Shown one piece after another: positions 24,915 through 33,820 of a DNA stretch of 64,000 bases. Under the pieces are notes generated by a model, which saw only the letters and a list, made by a program, of their open reading frames with translations, made no database searches and was not told the DNA's origin. The DNA comes from Chryseobacterium vrystaatense (GTDB lineage Bacteria > Bacteroidota > Bacteroidia > Flavobacteriales > Weeksellaceae). Numbering within the stretch: the first letter of the stretch is position 1; the number at the start of each line of letters is the position of its first letter. Position numbers and translations under genes: made by a program. The stretch spans positions 62,001-126,000 of the forward strand of contig NZ_JPRI01000005.1 of the NCBI RefSeq assembly GCF_000737765.1. Direction: 5' to 3'.

Positions 24915-25397
24915 ATGAGAAAGATTCAATTCTTTTTAATCTTAAGTTTTATCAGTCAGATGGTATACTCACAGGTAAAAACGACCGATGAACTGTATAA
25001 AACGGCCAAAAAGCTGGACAGTCTGATTTTTGATATAGGATTTAATAAATGTGATCTTTCTCATTATAAATCTATCGTCAGTAATGACCTGGAGTTTTAC
25101 CATGATAAAGGAGGAATCACTTCCGGAGAGAAAGCTTTTACAGCTTCTATTAAAAATAATATCTGTGGTGGACCCAACAAAATAAAAAGGGACCTTGTTC
25201 CCAACAGTATCAAGGTGTATCCATTATTTAACAATAATGTCTTATATGCTTTTATAGAAGAAGGTGAACATGATTTCTTTGAATTTTCGAATGGAAAATG
25301 GAATCAGGGGAGCCGGGCGAAATTTACTATTTTGTGGACCCTCGAGGATAAGCAATGGAAAATGAAAAGGGTACTAAGCTACGATCATCATTTATAA
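24915..25397 (+). CDS. Secreted SnoaL/NTF2-like (DUF4440-type) protein
   Basis: The 160-residue protein has a signal peptide to SQMVYSQ. It then has an NTF2-like pattern: LDSLIFDIGFNKCDLSHYKSI, FYHDKGGITSGEKAF and a terminal WKMKRVLSYDHH. Such domains are small cone-shaped folds that bind or turn over small molecules; the exported forms in Bacteroidota have no assigned role. It overlaps nothing and precedes a GNAT gene by five bases. Confidence 0.75.
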   Translation: MRKIQFFLILSFISQMVYSQVKTTDELYKTAKKLDSLIFDIGFNKCDLSHYKSIVSNDLEFYHDKGGITSGEKAFTASIKNNICGGPNKIKRDLVPNSIKVYPLFNNNVLYAFIEEGEHDFFEFSNGKWNQGSRAKFTILWTLEDKQWKMKRVLSYDHHL

Positions 25398-25402
25398 TTG
25401 AT

Positions 25403-25855
25403 ATGAAAAATACCAGAAAAGCGACTGTTGAAGACCTGGATCAATTGGCGGAATTATTTGACCAATACAGAGTTTTTTATCATAAAGAATCTGATATCCG
25501 GTCTGCTGAAAATTTCCTTAGAGAAAGAGTAGAAAACGGGGATTCTGAAATTTTTGTGGCAGAAGAAAACGAAAAACTGACAGGTTTTGTTCAGTTATAT
25601 CCTATTTTCTCTTCTACAAGAATGCAGCGCTACTGGCTGTTGAATGATCTCTACGTCAACGAAAATCACAGAGGGAAAGGCTACTCTAAAGAATTAATCG
25701 AAGAAGCCAAAGAGCTGTGCAGATCATCAAATGCCTGTGGAGTTCTTTTGGAAACAGGAAAAAGCAATGATATTGGAAACAAGCTATATCCAGCCTGTGG
25801 CTTCGAACGGTATGATTCCGTAAATTTCTACGAATGGACGAACAAAGGAAATTAA
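25403..25855 (+). CDS. GNAT N-acetyltransferase
   Basis: The start at 25403 (MKNTRKATVEDL) is preferred; an in-frame upstream codon at 25355 lies inside the previous gene. The 150-residue protein shows LNDLYVNENHRGKGYSKELIEEAKELC, with the acetyl-CoA loop RGKGYS, and a C-terminal GFERYDSVNFYEW. It is a small-molecule or protein N-acetyltransferase in the cytosol with unknown substrate. Confidence 0.85.
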   Translation: MKNTRKATVEDLDQLAELFDQYRVFYHKESDIRSAENFLRERVENGDSEIFVAEENEKLTGFVQLYPIFSSTRMQRYWLLNDLYVNENHRGKGYSKELIEEAKELCRSSNACGVLLETGKSNDIGNKLYPACGFERYDSVNFYEWTNKGN

Positions 25856-25986
25856 AAATGAAGAATTAAAAATATGATTGATCAATAATCAATGGCTTAA
25901 TGGTCTTTCTAAAAGATGGTCAATGATTTTTCATTCATCATTCTTCACTTTTCATCTATGACTAATAACTTATAACTCAAAAACAA

Positions 25987-26493
25987 ATGTCTGATTTTCA
26001 AAAATATGTTCAAAGATATCTTGACCAGATTCCTTCTGAGGACTGGATTCAGGAATTAAAAATATCAGGAGATAAAACGATAGAAGTTTACTCCGGTCTT
26101 ACAGACGGTCAATCTCTTTTTGCTTATGCGGAAGGAAAATGGACGTTAAAAGAACTTCTCCTTCATCTGTCTGATACCGAAAGGATATTTCAGTACAGAA
26201 TTCTGGCTTTTGCCAGAGGAGATAAAGCTCAATTACCAGGTTTCGATGAAGAAGAGTATGCCGCTGCATCTTTTGCCAATCACAGATCGTTAGAATCGCT
26301 GTTGGAAGAATATAAGCTGGTAAGAAAGTCTTCCCAAATTTTAATTGAAACCCTTCAACCATCTGTTTTAAAAAACATCGGCACAGCTAATGGAAATCAG
26401 CTTGCTGTGGAAACAATTGGTAAACTGATTGTGGGACATAATTATCATCACCTGACTATCATTAAAGAGAGGTATCTATTAGGACTGAAATAA
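25987..26493 (+). CDS. DinB-family putative metalloenzyme
   Basis: The 168-residue protein shows the DinB four-helix bundle pattern: WTLKELLLHLSDTERIFQYRILAFARG, with a conserved His in LLHLSD, and a C-terminal VGHNYHHLTIIKERY supplying the other His ligands. Members include bacillithiol transferases and thiol-dependent detoxification enzymes. The second substrate is unknown. The 131-base AT-rich gap before it shows no clear promoter. Confidence 0.85.
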   Translation: MSDFQKYVQRYLDQIPSEDWIQELKISGDKTIEVYSGLTDGQSLFAYAEGKWTLKELLLHLSDTERIFQYRILAFARGDKAQLPGFDEEEYAAASFANHRSLESLLEEYKLVRKSSQILIETLQPSVLKNIGTANGNQLAVETIGKLIVGHNYHHLTIIKERYLLGLK

Positions 26494-26647
26494 GGTTTTT
26501 ATTGATGGAGTCAAGAAGAACTTCCTATGTTAACCTAAAGACGAATATATTCAATAGAAGTGGGCTTTAGCACATTTAAATAATAATTTCATAGACAAAC
26601 CCATCAAATAAATCCAATCCGAAAACAAAATATTTATAAGCTGTTTT

Positions 26648-26679
26648 TTTGGCTGGACATTCCTATTTTTTTACCTTTA
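26648..26679 (+). promoter_or_regulatory. Putative promoter of the TsaC/Sua5-family gene
   Basis: TTTG at 26648-26651, 20 bases, then TACCTTTA (seven of eight against TAnnTTTG) is a reasonable Bacteroidota promoter 27 bases before the ATG at 26707. Confidence 0.5.
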
Positions 26680-26706
26680 TGCGCGGGTTTTACGCCCCAA
26701 TATATT

Positions 26707-27255
26707 ATGGAAAACATTATCGAAATATTAAAATCCGGCGGAACGATTCTTTACCCCACTGATACTATTTGGGGAATAGGATGTGATGCTACGAATATAG
26801 AGGCTGTCAATAAAATATTTGACATAAAAAAAAGGGAAAAAAATAAATCAATGATCATTTTGGTGGAGTCTGAAAAGAGACTGCAGGATTTGGTAGATGT
26901 TCCGGAAATGGCTTGGGAAATTATGGACCTTAGCGAAAAACCGGTAACTATTGTTTATGAAAATCCCCGAGGACTTCCGAAGGAACTTCTTGCTGAAGAT
27001 GGAAGCATAGGAATCAGGCTGATAAAAACTGATTTCTGCAGAAAACTGATTACAAAACTGAACAGACCTCTGGTTTCCACCTCTGCCAATTTCAGTGGCG
27101 ATAAGAGCCCGTTAAAGTTTTCTGATATTTCCCCGGAAATGATTAAAATGGTAGATTACGCTGTAGAAGAAGACAGAGATAAGGTTTCAAAATATTCAGG
27201 TTCTTCAGTGATAAAAATATGGAGTGATAACAGGATTAAGGTTCTTCGTGAATAA
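26707..27255 (+). CDS. L-threonylcarbamoyladenylate synthase (TsaC/Sua5 family)
   Basis: The 182-residue protein opens with LKSGGTILYPTDTIWGIGCDATN and has VNKIFDIKKREKNKSMIILV, SIGIRLIKTDFCRKLI and RPLVSTSANFSG, all YrdC/Sua5 family landmarks. It makes threonylcarbamoyl-AMP from threonine, bicarbonate and ATP for the t6A37 modification of ANN-decoding tRNAs, in the cytosol. It is the short single-domain form. A terminator follows. Confidence 0.9.
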   Translation: MENIIEILKSGGTILYPTDTIWGIGCDATNIEAVNKIFDIKKREKNKSMIILVESEKRLQDLVDVPEMAWEIMDLSEKPVTIVYENPRGLPKELLAEDGSIGIRLIKTDFCRKLITKLNRPLVSTSANFSGDKSPLKFSDISPEMIKMVDYAVEEDRDKVSKYSGSSVIKIWSDNRIKVLRE

Positions 27256-27281
27256 AATCCGGGAATAAATCCTTTCTTTTA

Positions 27282-27319
27282 AAATCTTGTCAATGTATAT
27301 CGGCAGGATTTCTTTTTTT
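27282..27319 (+). terminator. Terminator after the TsaC/Sua5-family gene
   Basis: AAATCTTGTC (27282-27291) can pair with GGCAGGATTT (27302-27311) using two G-U pairs, with a loop of about 10 bases and a following run of eight T residues. Confidence 0.65.
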
Positions 27320-27326
27320 TAATTTC

Positions 27327-27334
27327 TATCTTTG
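27327..27334 (+). promoter_or_regulatory. Putative -7 promoter box
   Basis: TATCTTTG matches TAnnTTTG exactly and lies 28 bases upstream of the ATG at 27363. Confidence 0.45.
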
Positions 27335-27362
27335 CATTCTTCAACTGATAAAAAGACATGCC

Positions 27363-27707
27363 ATGAACCACCAAAGTTTTGCTGAAGAATGGATCCGTGC
27401 CTGGAACTCCCATGATCTTGAAGATATACTGTCTCATTACGCAGAGGATATAGAGGTGACAACACCCATGATTATGCTGGCTGCGGGAGGAAAAGAAAGC
27501 ACATTGAAAGGAAAAGAAGCTGTACGGGAATATTGGAAAAAAGCACTGGAAAAATTTCCTGATCTGCATTTTGAACTGATAAGATCAACTGCAGGTGTAG
27601 ATTCTGTGGCTTTGTTTTATAAATCTATAATGGATAAATTTGCTGTGGAAGTCATGTTTTTCGATGATGAAGAAAAAATTAATAAAATGTATGCCCATTA
27701 CGATTAA
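27363..27707 (+). CDS. SnoaL-like / NTF2-fold protein
   Basis: The 114-residue protein has the pattern FAEEWIRAWNSHDLEDILSHYAEDIEVTTP, then KGKEAVREYWKKALEKFPDLHFEL, typical of cytosolic SnoaL-like (DUF4440 class) proteins with the NTF2 fold. Members are isomerases, hydrolases or ligand-binding proteins. There is no signal peptide. Its role is unknown. Confidence 0.8.
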   Translation: MNHQSFAEEWIRAWNSHDLEDILSHYAEDIEVTTPMIMLAAGGKESTLKGKEAVREYWKKALEKFPDLHFELIRSTAGVDSVALFYKSIMDKFAVEVMFFDDEEKINKMYAHYD

Positions 27708-27752
27708 TGGAGTGAATGCATTGCCAGAAAAAAGACGATCTATTTATTAACG

Positions 27753-29174
27753 ATGAAAATTAATCTTACCCAAAATAAAAATTTAAAACTATTCAAGATC
27801 ATTGCTGATGCCGCGGAAAAAAATAACCAGTCGGTATACATTGTCGGTGGATATGTCCGTGATCTTCTGATGAAAAGGACTGCATCTACAGACATTGATT
27901 TTGTGACAGAGCAGAGCGGTATTGAGCTTGCAGAAACTGTTGCAAAGGATATTGATCCTAAATTAAAAGTCTCGGTTTTCAAAACTTACGGAACAGCCAT
28001 GATCAAATATAAAGATCTTGAGCTGGAATTTGTAGGTGCGAGAAAGGAAAGTTATAAAGAAAACAGCCGGAAACCTGAAGTGGAAGGCGGAACACTGGAA
28101 GATGACCAGAAGAGAAGAGATTTTACCATCAATGCAATGGCGATTTCTTTAAATAAGGCCAATTTTGGTGAGCTTATAGACCCTTTTAATGGGGTTGAAG
28201 ACCTTGAAAAAGAAATTTTAAGAACACCTTTGGAACCGGCTCAAACCTATTCTGATGATCCGTTAAGGATGATGAGGGCAGTTCGCTTTGCTTCTACATT
28301 AAATTTTGTGATTGAAGAGAAATCCCTGAACGCCATAAAACAGGAAGCAGAAAGAATCAAGATCGTTTCTATGGAAAGGATTATGGTGGAATTCAACAAG
28401 ATCATGATGTCTGAGAAACCTTCTGTGGGATTGGGCTTAATGGAAGAAACAGGTCTTTTAAAACTGATTATTCCTGAGTTAATAGAACTTAAAGGAGTAG
28501 AAGAGGTAGAAGGGCAGACCCATAAAGATAATTTCTACCATACGCTGGAAGTAGTGGACAATATTTCTGAAAATACAGATAACCTTTGGCTGCGTTGGTC
28601 AGCATTGCTTCATGATGTAGGTAAAGCTCCTACCAAAAAATTTGTGGAAGGAACAGGCTGGACGTTTCATGGGCATGAGTTTTTAGGTTCAAAGATGGTG
28701 AAGACCCTTTTTCATAGACTGAAACAGCCGCTGGGAAGCGATATGAAGTATGTTCAGAAAATGGTGAAACTTTCATCACGCCCGATTGCTTTGATTACAG
28801 ATGATGCTTCAGACTCAGCATTGAGAAGACTTTTATTTGATGCCGGAGAAAATCTGGAAGATCTTTTTACCCTTTGCAAAGCAGATATTACCACCAAGAA
28901 CTCCAAAAAGCAGGACCGCTTCAAAAAGAATTTTGAATATGTAGCGGTAAAGATTAAAGAAGTGGAGGAGAAAGATCAGGTGCGTAATTTTCAGCCACCG
29001 ATCAGTGGAGAGGAAATTATGCAGATGTTTAATCTTAAGCCCGGAAAAGAAATAGGAATCCTGAAAGAAAAAGTAAAAGAAGCCATTCTGGAAGGTGAAA
29101 TCCTTAATGATAAAGAAGAAGCTGAAAAATTTGTGATTGCCGAAGCTGCTAAATTAGGCCTTCAGGTTAATTAA
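27753..29174 (+). CDS. cca: CCA tRNA nucleotidyltransferase with HD domain
   Basis: The 473-residue protein has the class II nucleotidyltransferase motifs VYIVGGYVRDLLM and the metal-binding DIDFV (about residues 30-55), RRDFTINAMA, and the RNA-binding head SDDPLRMMRAVRFA. A C-terminal HD domain follows with LLHDVGKAP. It adds or repairs the CCA 3' end of tRNA; the HD domain may add phosphohydrolase activity. The poly(A)-polymerase alternative of the same family is less likely, as Flavobacteriia typically have one such gene. Confidence 0.9.
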   Translation: MKINLTQNKNLKLFKIIADAAEKNNQSVYIVGGYVRDLLMKRTASTDIDFVTEQSGIELAETVAKDIDPKLKVSVFKTYGTAMIKYKDLELEFVGARKESYKENSRKPEVEGGTLEDDQKRRDFTINAMAISLNKANFGELIDPFNGVEDLEKEILRTPLEPAQTYSDDPLRMMRAVRFASTLNFVIEEKSLNAIKQEAERIKIVSMERIMVEFNKIMMSEKPSVGLGLMEETGLLKLIIPELIELKGVEEVEGQTHKDNFYHTLEVVDNISENTDNLWLRWSALLHDVGKAPTKKFVEGTGWTFHGHEFLGSKMVKTLFHRLKQPLGSDMKYVQKMVKLSSRPIALITDDASDSALRRLLFDAGENLEDLFTLCKADITTKNSKKQDRFKKNFEYVAVKIKEVEEKDQVRNFQPPISGEEIMQMFNLKPGKEIGILKEKVKEAILEGEILNDKEEAEKFVIAEAAKLGLQVN

Positions 29175-29225
29175 ATTTATTTCTTAAAAATTCTTAATTT
29201 TTTATTAATAAAATAACAGAACTAC

Positions 29226-29282
29226 ACGCTGCTGAATTGATTTTGTAATTACATTTGTAAAAACATTTCAATTCAACAGCGT
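29226..29282. promoter_or_regulatory. 15-base inverted repeat enclosing a promoter box
   Basis: ACGCTGCTGAATTGA (29226-29240) and TCAATTCAACAGCGT (29268-29282) are inverted copies matching at 14 of 15 positions. The 27-base spacer contains TACATTTG (29250-29257), an exact -7 box for the downstream lipoprotein gene. The right arm is followed by TTTTATTTT, so the structure could also work as a terminator for cca. Operator and terminator readings are both possible. Confidence 0.6.
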
Positions 29283-29303
29283 TTTATTTTAAACATTTTA
29301 CTA

Positions 29304-30347
29304 GTGAAAAAGATTCTCCTGTTCCTGCCGCTTATTCTGCTTTTATTTTCTTGTGAGAATAAAGTTGAATCTGTTGAAAAATCATTCTATTACTGGAAAT
29401 CCGACAATGATCCATATTATAGTGATAAAGAGAAAAAAATTCTGAAAGACCAGGATGTAAAAAAGCTGTATGTAAAGTTTTTTGAAGTGGATTATCATGA
29501 AGAGGTTGGAAATCTTCCGGTTTCAAAAACCAATTTCAATATTTATTCTTATTGTAATGAAAATGATTCTCTTCGTTACAACGTTGTTCCTACCGTTTAT
29601 ATCAAAAATATCGTTTTTCAGAAAAGTACCGGAAAAGAACTGGACAAGCTGGCGGACAATATCAGCTACCTTATAGATAAATATACAAACGAAAAACTAG
29701 ATTCCATAAAGGTCTCAGAAATACAGATTGACTGTGACTGGACGGCTTCTACGAAGGATAATTATTTTTACTTCCTTAAAAAGTTAAAACCCATTGCCAA
29801 AAAACAGATCTCTGCGACACTTCGCCTCTATCCCTATAAATATCCCGATAAAATGGGAGTTCCTCCCGTAGATAAGGTCACACTGATGTGCTACAACCTT
29901 ATCAACCCGCTGGAGAATCAGTCAAAGAACTCCATTCTGGATCTCAAAGAACTGGAAAGCTATCTGATTCCAAAGAAAAAATATCCACTTCATATGGATG
30001 TTGCACTGCCTGTTTATTCATGGATGCAGATTTATCAGAACAATAATTTTACAGGCGTTATCTATGACGGAAACGGATTGAAGAAAAACCTTAAGAAAAT
30101 AAAACCGCTCTGGTATGAAGTAATCAAAGATACAGCCGTGAATTACAGCACTTATCTGAGGCGGGGAGATAAAATAAAATATGAAGAAATGAATGCCGAT
30201 AAGATCAATAAAGCAATTGCGTTGATTAAGAAAAATACCCGTCTTGATAAGAATATTACAGTAACCCTTTTCCACTTGGATGAAAACGTATTAAATAATT
30301 ACAGCCATGAAGAAATTAGCAGTTTTTACAGCGATTTTACTAAGTAA
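29304..30347 (+). CDS. Hypothetical lipoprotein, glycoside-hydrolase-like barrel (GTG start)
   Basis: Translation appears to begin at GTG 29304, which gives the lipoprotein signal MKKILLFLPLILLLFSC; no ATG is placed to do so. The 347-residue protein has alternating beta and alpha segments. They include KLYVKFFEVDYHE near the N-terminus, SEIQIDCDWTAST with a barrel-like acidic pair, QISATLRLYPYKY, KVTLMCYN and LHMDVALPVYSW. This resembles the TIM-barrel DUF3142/glycosidase-like family, but I am not certain. It overlaps the next gene by 41 bases. Confidence 0.65.
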   Translation: MKKILLFLPLILLLFSCENKVESVEKSFYYWKSDNDPYYSDKEKKILKDQDVKKLYVKFFEVDYHEEVGNLPVSKTNFNIYSYCNENDSLRYNVVPTVYIKNIVFQKSTGKELDKLADNISYLIDKYTNEKLDSIKVSEIQIDCDWTASTKDNYFYFLKKLKPIAKKQISATLRLYPYKYPDKMGVPPVDKVTLMCYNLINPLENQSKNSILDLKELESYLIPKKKYPLHMDVALPVYSWMQIYQNNNFTGVIYDGNGLKKNLKKIKPLWYEVIKDTAVNYSTYLRRGDKIKYEEMNADKINKAIALIKKNTRLDKNITVTLFHLDENVLNNYSHEEISSFYSDFTK

Positions 30348-32652
30348 TATCATCTGGGCCTGTGGATTCTACCCTTATGGAGAAAGTGTCAGATTTTCTT
30401 TTCTGAATCCTGATAATTTTCCTTACAGAAATTATGCTTCATTCTACTATTCATCTTTAAGCTTCAGTCAAAGTGATATAAGCGGACCTTCCGGACAGGA
30501 TAACGAAAAACTCTGGAATCAATACTGCAAAGGCAATATCGATCTGGATGATATTAATAGAGTTCTTGAGGAATATAGCTATTCGGATATTAAGCCGGAT
30601 ATACAAAATACCTTTCTTACTTATCTCTACAACCAGAAAGATACTGAGGCTATCGCGTATTTAAAGTTTGCAAAAAACTGTGAATATTTCAATACATGGC
30701 AGGATGATCCCTGGGAAAGAAATGAAAGTACAGTCATTGTAAAGAGAAATAATTTGCTTCATAAAGCTGTTTCACTTATCGAAAGAGCTGTACATAAAGA
30801 CATCAAAAAAAGATATGCTTTTCTGGCACTTAGGCTGGCTTTTTATCAAAAAGATTTTCATACTGTTAATACGGTTTATGACCGTTATTTTAATGTAAAA
30901 AAAACAGAAAATATTGTAGATATATGGGCGCTCTATTTTAAAGCAATCGCTGAAAAAAATAAAGCATTGGCCAATCTTTATTTTGCAAAAGTATTTGCTA
31001 AGTGCCCTGAAAAACGTTTTGTAGCATGGCAGTATTTTTCTTCGAAAATACCGGAAACCGAAGTGTTGAAGTATGCAGAAAATGCCTCGGAAAGAGCCGC
31101 CGTCCTCTTACTGTACGGAATCTACAATCCCGAAAGAAATCTTGAAAACCTGAAAAAGATGTACGCAGAAGACAAAGGATCTGAAGGTCTGGAATTTCTG
31201 CTTTTGAGAGAGATGGGTAAGCTTGAAGACTGGATATTTACACCATATTATACATTGTTTGACCCTTCTACAAGAGAATTAAGCTATTGGAGTGGTGATA
31301 TTTCGGAGAATAAATCAGTACAGCAGGTATTGGAGAGATCAGAAACCGATAGGATATATGCGCGAAAAGTTCTTGATTTTATTAATACGGTTGATTTTTC
31401 AAAAGTAAAAACCCCCGAAGTATGGAAGTTTGCCAAAGCGGAATTATTATGGATGACCAGAAATTATTCAGGAAGTATTGATCAAATTACAGGGCTTAAA
31501 AAAATATTGCCGTCAGAGAGTCCTATACATAAAGATCTTGACAAGCTGAAGGTTCTGAATATTTTTGCTGCACAGAAGCATGGAAATGCAGTGATTCCAG
31601 AAATTACTAAAGAAACCATTATAAAAAATAAAACAGATCAACCGTTTATTTTTGCTTTGGGCAGAGAACTTGAATATCTTGGGAATACAGATGATGCAGC
31701 ACTTTTATATGTTTCTCTGGAAGGATCCAACCGGGAGGGGAGTAGTATTTTTTATAAATCTGTAAAAAACAGAAATAAGACCTATGGAGATTTTTTTTCA
31801 GATTACTTTGAATATTTTGATGCAGTTTATACACCAGAACAACTGAAAAGCTTTATAAGCAAAATTCAGCGTCTAAAGACAGATGGCGATCCGTTTTACC
31901 GCAATTACCATCAGCTGAAATCCGCTCAGATCAATATGCTGTACGATCTGCTGGGAACAAAATATATAAGAGAAAATCAGCTTGAACCTGCACTTGAAAT
32001 TTTCAGTAAACTGGGTGAAGGTTATTTTGATGCACAGTACAATGTATGGCAGAGAGAAGATAAAGAATACTACACCCGGGCAGGAAAGGTTTTTTACAAA
32101 AATCCTTTCTATCACTTGAGGTACACTCCTGATTTTATGGAAGAAAAGGATAAAATCAAACTGAGTAAGATCACCATTACCCAAAAACTGATTGAGTATA
32201 TAGGCAAGGCAGATGATCCAAAGGAAAAAGACCGGGATTATTATTACTTTTTGGTGGCCAACTGCTATTACAATATGACCCAGTACGGAAATGCATGGAT
32301 GATGAAACGCTATGCCCTGAGTTCTTCCGGAAATTTTTCTATCCGTGATGATAATGAAGAATTCAAAGCGGTAAATAAAGCTAATTTCTACTACGGAAAA
32401 GCACTGGCGAATGCCAAAACCCAAAAATTCAGGGCGCTTTGTCTAAGAATGCAGGGAAGATGTGAAAATTACAGGCTCGATTATGAGAAAGATAAAAACA
32501 TAGATTATTTAATCCACTCTGACAGTTATGAAGAAGACAGGCTTCAGAAAAACAGATATTATAAAGATTTGGGGAATAAATATAAAGATCAGTATTCTGA
32601 TCTCATGAGCGGGTGTGATTTTTTTGCATCCTATTTTAAGGCAAGGAGATAA
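30307..32652 (+). CDS. Hypothetical secreted protein, 781 aa
   Basis: The N-terminus is a signal peptide (AVFTAILLSNIIWA) followed by CGFYPYGESVRFSFLNP. The remainder is largely helical and rich in Tyr, Lys and Asp, and looks like irregular TPR/Sel1-type repeats, without a catalytic motif that I recognise. It may be a lipoprotein through Cys20. Its start lies 41 bases inside the preceding gene, so the two are coupled, and together they look like a conserved pair of unknown function. Confidence 0.65.
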   Translation: MKKLAVFTAILLSNIIWACGFYPYGESVRFSFLNPDNFPYRNYASFYYSSLSFSQSDISGPSGQDNEKLWNQYCKGNIDLDDINRVLEEYSYSDIKPDIQNTFLTYLYNQKDTEAIAYLKFAKNCEYFNTWQDDPWERNESTVIVKRNNLLHKAVSLIERAVHKDIKKRYAFLALRLAFYQKDFHTVNTVYDRYFNVKKTENIVDIWALYFKAIAEKNKALANLYFAKVFAKCPEKRFVAWQYFSSKIPETEVLKYAENASERAAVLLLYGIYNPERNLENLKKMYAEDKGSEGLEFLLLREMGKLEDWIFTPYYTLFDPSTRELSYWSGDISENKSVQQVLERSETDRIYARKVLDFINTVDFSKVKTPEVWKFAKAELLWMTRNYSGSIDQITGLKKILPSESPIHKDLDKLKVLNIFAAQKHGNAVIPEITKETIIKNKTDQPFIFALGRELEYLGNTDDAALLYVSLEGSNREGSSIFYKSVKNRNKTYGDFFSDYFEYFDAVYTPEQLKSFISKIQRLKTDGDPFYRNYHQLKSAQINMLYDLLGTKYIRENQLEPALEIFSKLGEGYFDAQYNVWQREDKEYYTRAGKVFYKNPFYHLRYTPDFMEEKDKIKLSKITITQKLIEYIGKADDPKEKDRDYYYFLVANCYYNMTQYGNAWMMKRYALSSSGNFSIRDDNEEFKAVNKANFYYGKALANAKTQKFRALCLRMQGRCENYRLDYEKDKNIDYLIHSDSYEEDRLQKNRYYKDLGNKYKDQYSDLMSGCDFFASYFKARR

Positions 32653-32693
32653 AAAAAATCAGGCCGCTTCGAAGAAGCGGCCTGATAAAAAAA
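32651..32693 (-). terminator. Terminator of the cobalamin-uptake operon
   Basis: A perfect 13-base stem ATCAGGCCGCTTC/GAAGCGGCCTGAT (32658-32686) with a 3-base loop is followed on the minus strand by a run of T residues. It ends the leftward transcript of the DUF5074-like gene and also lies right at the end of the convergent gene. Confidence 0.85.
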
Positions 32694-32746
32694 CACAAAT
32701 GATGAAAAAATAAAAATATTTTTAACACTTCAAAAAGAAGTTTTAA

Positions 32747-33802
32747 TTATTGATTTAAGAATGTCCCATTGGAACCTCTTCCAGCTGGAAAAGAAATAAT
32801 TTTGCTTCCATCCATAGCAGAGTAAACAGTGATTTCACTATCCTGAGTAAATCCTTTAATATCTGAAGCGAAAATTCTTCCGTCTATTACACTGAATCCA
32901 TAAAGAGTAAGGTAAGGTCCGCCATCAGCTGCAGTCAGCAATGGAGAAGTCGGTGCTGTAGGGCTGTTCATCTTCATAGAATATACTTTGTTTCCTGAAC
33001 TGAAATAAAAATAACCATTCTCGATCTGAAGGTTGGTCGCGTTAGGTATTCCCGTTAAAACTTTAGTATCTGCAGGAATTAGAACTCCGGTGCTTGAGAC
33101 CTTATAGATGTAAGAATCCGTTGCTGTTCCGGTAATAGTATAAACGTTAGAGTCATAAGAGATCATTCTGTTGATATCTCCCGGCATTGTGATCTCAGAT
33201 TGAATAGTGTTGGTACCTGTGTTGATATAGGTAATTTTATTTCCATAACCTCCTGAAGCATTCTGAACAAAAACATTACCTCCGGCTTCAACGATTTTTT
33301 CAGCTGGTCCGTTCATCTCAATTTTCTTCACGAATGAAAAATCAGATGCCTTGTAAACGGTTACGTATTTGTTAGTGTTGAAATCGTAGTTCGTTACATA
33401 CAGATTTCCGTTAGCAACAGTCATACTTCTCGGCTGAAAAATCTGATCTGTAATTTCACCTACTTTTTTAAAATTGTTACGGTTTACAACGACAATTTTG
33501 TTAGAATTATTCATCACAAGAAAAGCGTTGTTTCCACTAAACGCGATCATCTGCAGAACATCTCCAAGAACAGCATTGTTGTTGTTGGCTGCGTAAATAT
33601 TTTCCTGCTTATAAGCAAGATTTCTTGTTACAAAAGTTACACTTGCATTCTTATCGTTAAATTTCCCTTCATTAGAAATGAAATATCCGTTTCCATAAGA
33701 AATTTCAGGAGTGATCATCTCATTGTCATTATCGCTAAGACATGAAATATTAAACAATAATGCAAATGCAAAAAACAAAGTTAACAGTCTAGTTATTTTC
33801 AT
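32747..33802 (-). CDS. DUF5074-like beta-propeller lipoprotein of the cobalamin operon
   Basis: The 351-residue protein has a lipoprotein signal (LFFAFALLFNISC) and YncE-like repeats: NGYFISNEGKF, VVVNRNNFKKVGEI, PRSMTVANGNLYVTNYD. These form a beta propeller, as in DUF5074 proteins found next to BtuB-type receptors in Bacteroidota. It lies 18 bases downstream of the TonB-dependent receptor and is controlled by the same cobalamin riboswitch. A surface or periplasmic cobalamin-binding role is inferred from context, not from residues. Confidence 0.8.
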   Translation of the reverse strand: MKITRLLTLFFAFALLFNISCLSDNDNEMITPEISYGNGYFISNEGKFNDKNASVTFVTRNLAYKQENIYAANNNNAVLGDVLQMIAFSGNNAFLVMNNSNKIVVVNRNNFKKVGEITDQIFQPRSMTVANGNLYVTNYDFNTNKYVTVYKASDFSFVKKIEMNGPAEKIVEAGGNVFVQNASGGYGNKITYINTGTNTIQSEITMPGDINRMISYDSNVYTITGTATDSYIYKVSSTGVLIPADTKVLTGIPNATNLQIENGYFYFSSGNKVYSMKMNSPTAPTSPLLTAADGGPYLTLYGFSVIDGRIFASDIKGFTQDSEITVYSAMDGSKIISFPAGRGSNGTFLNQ

Positions 33803-33820
33803 ATATATCTAATTTTAATT

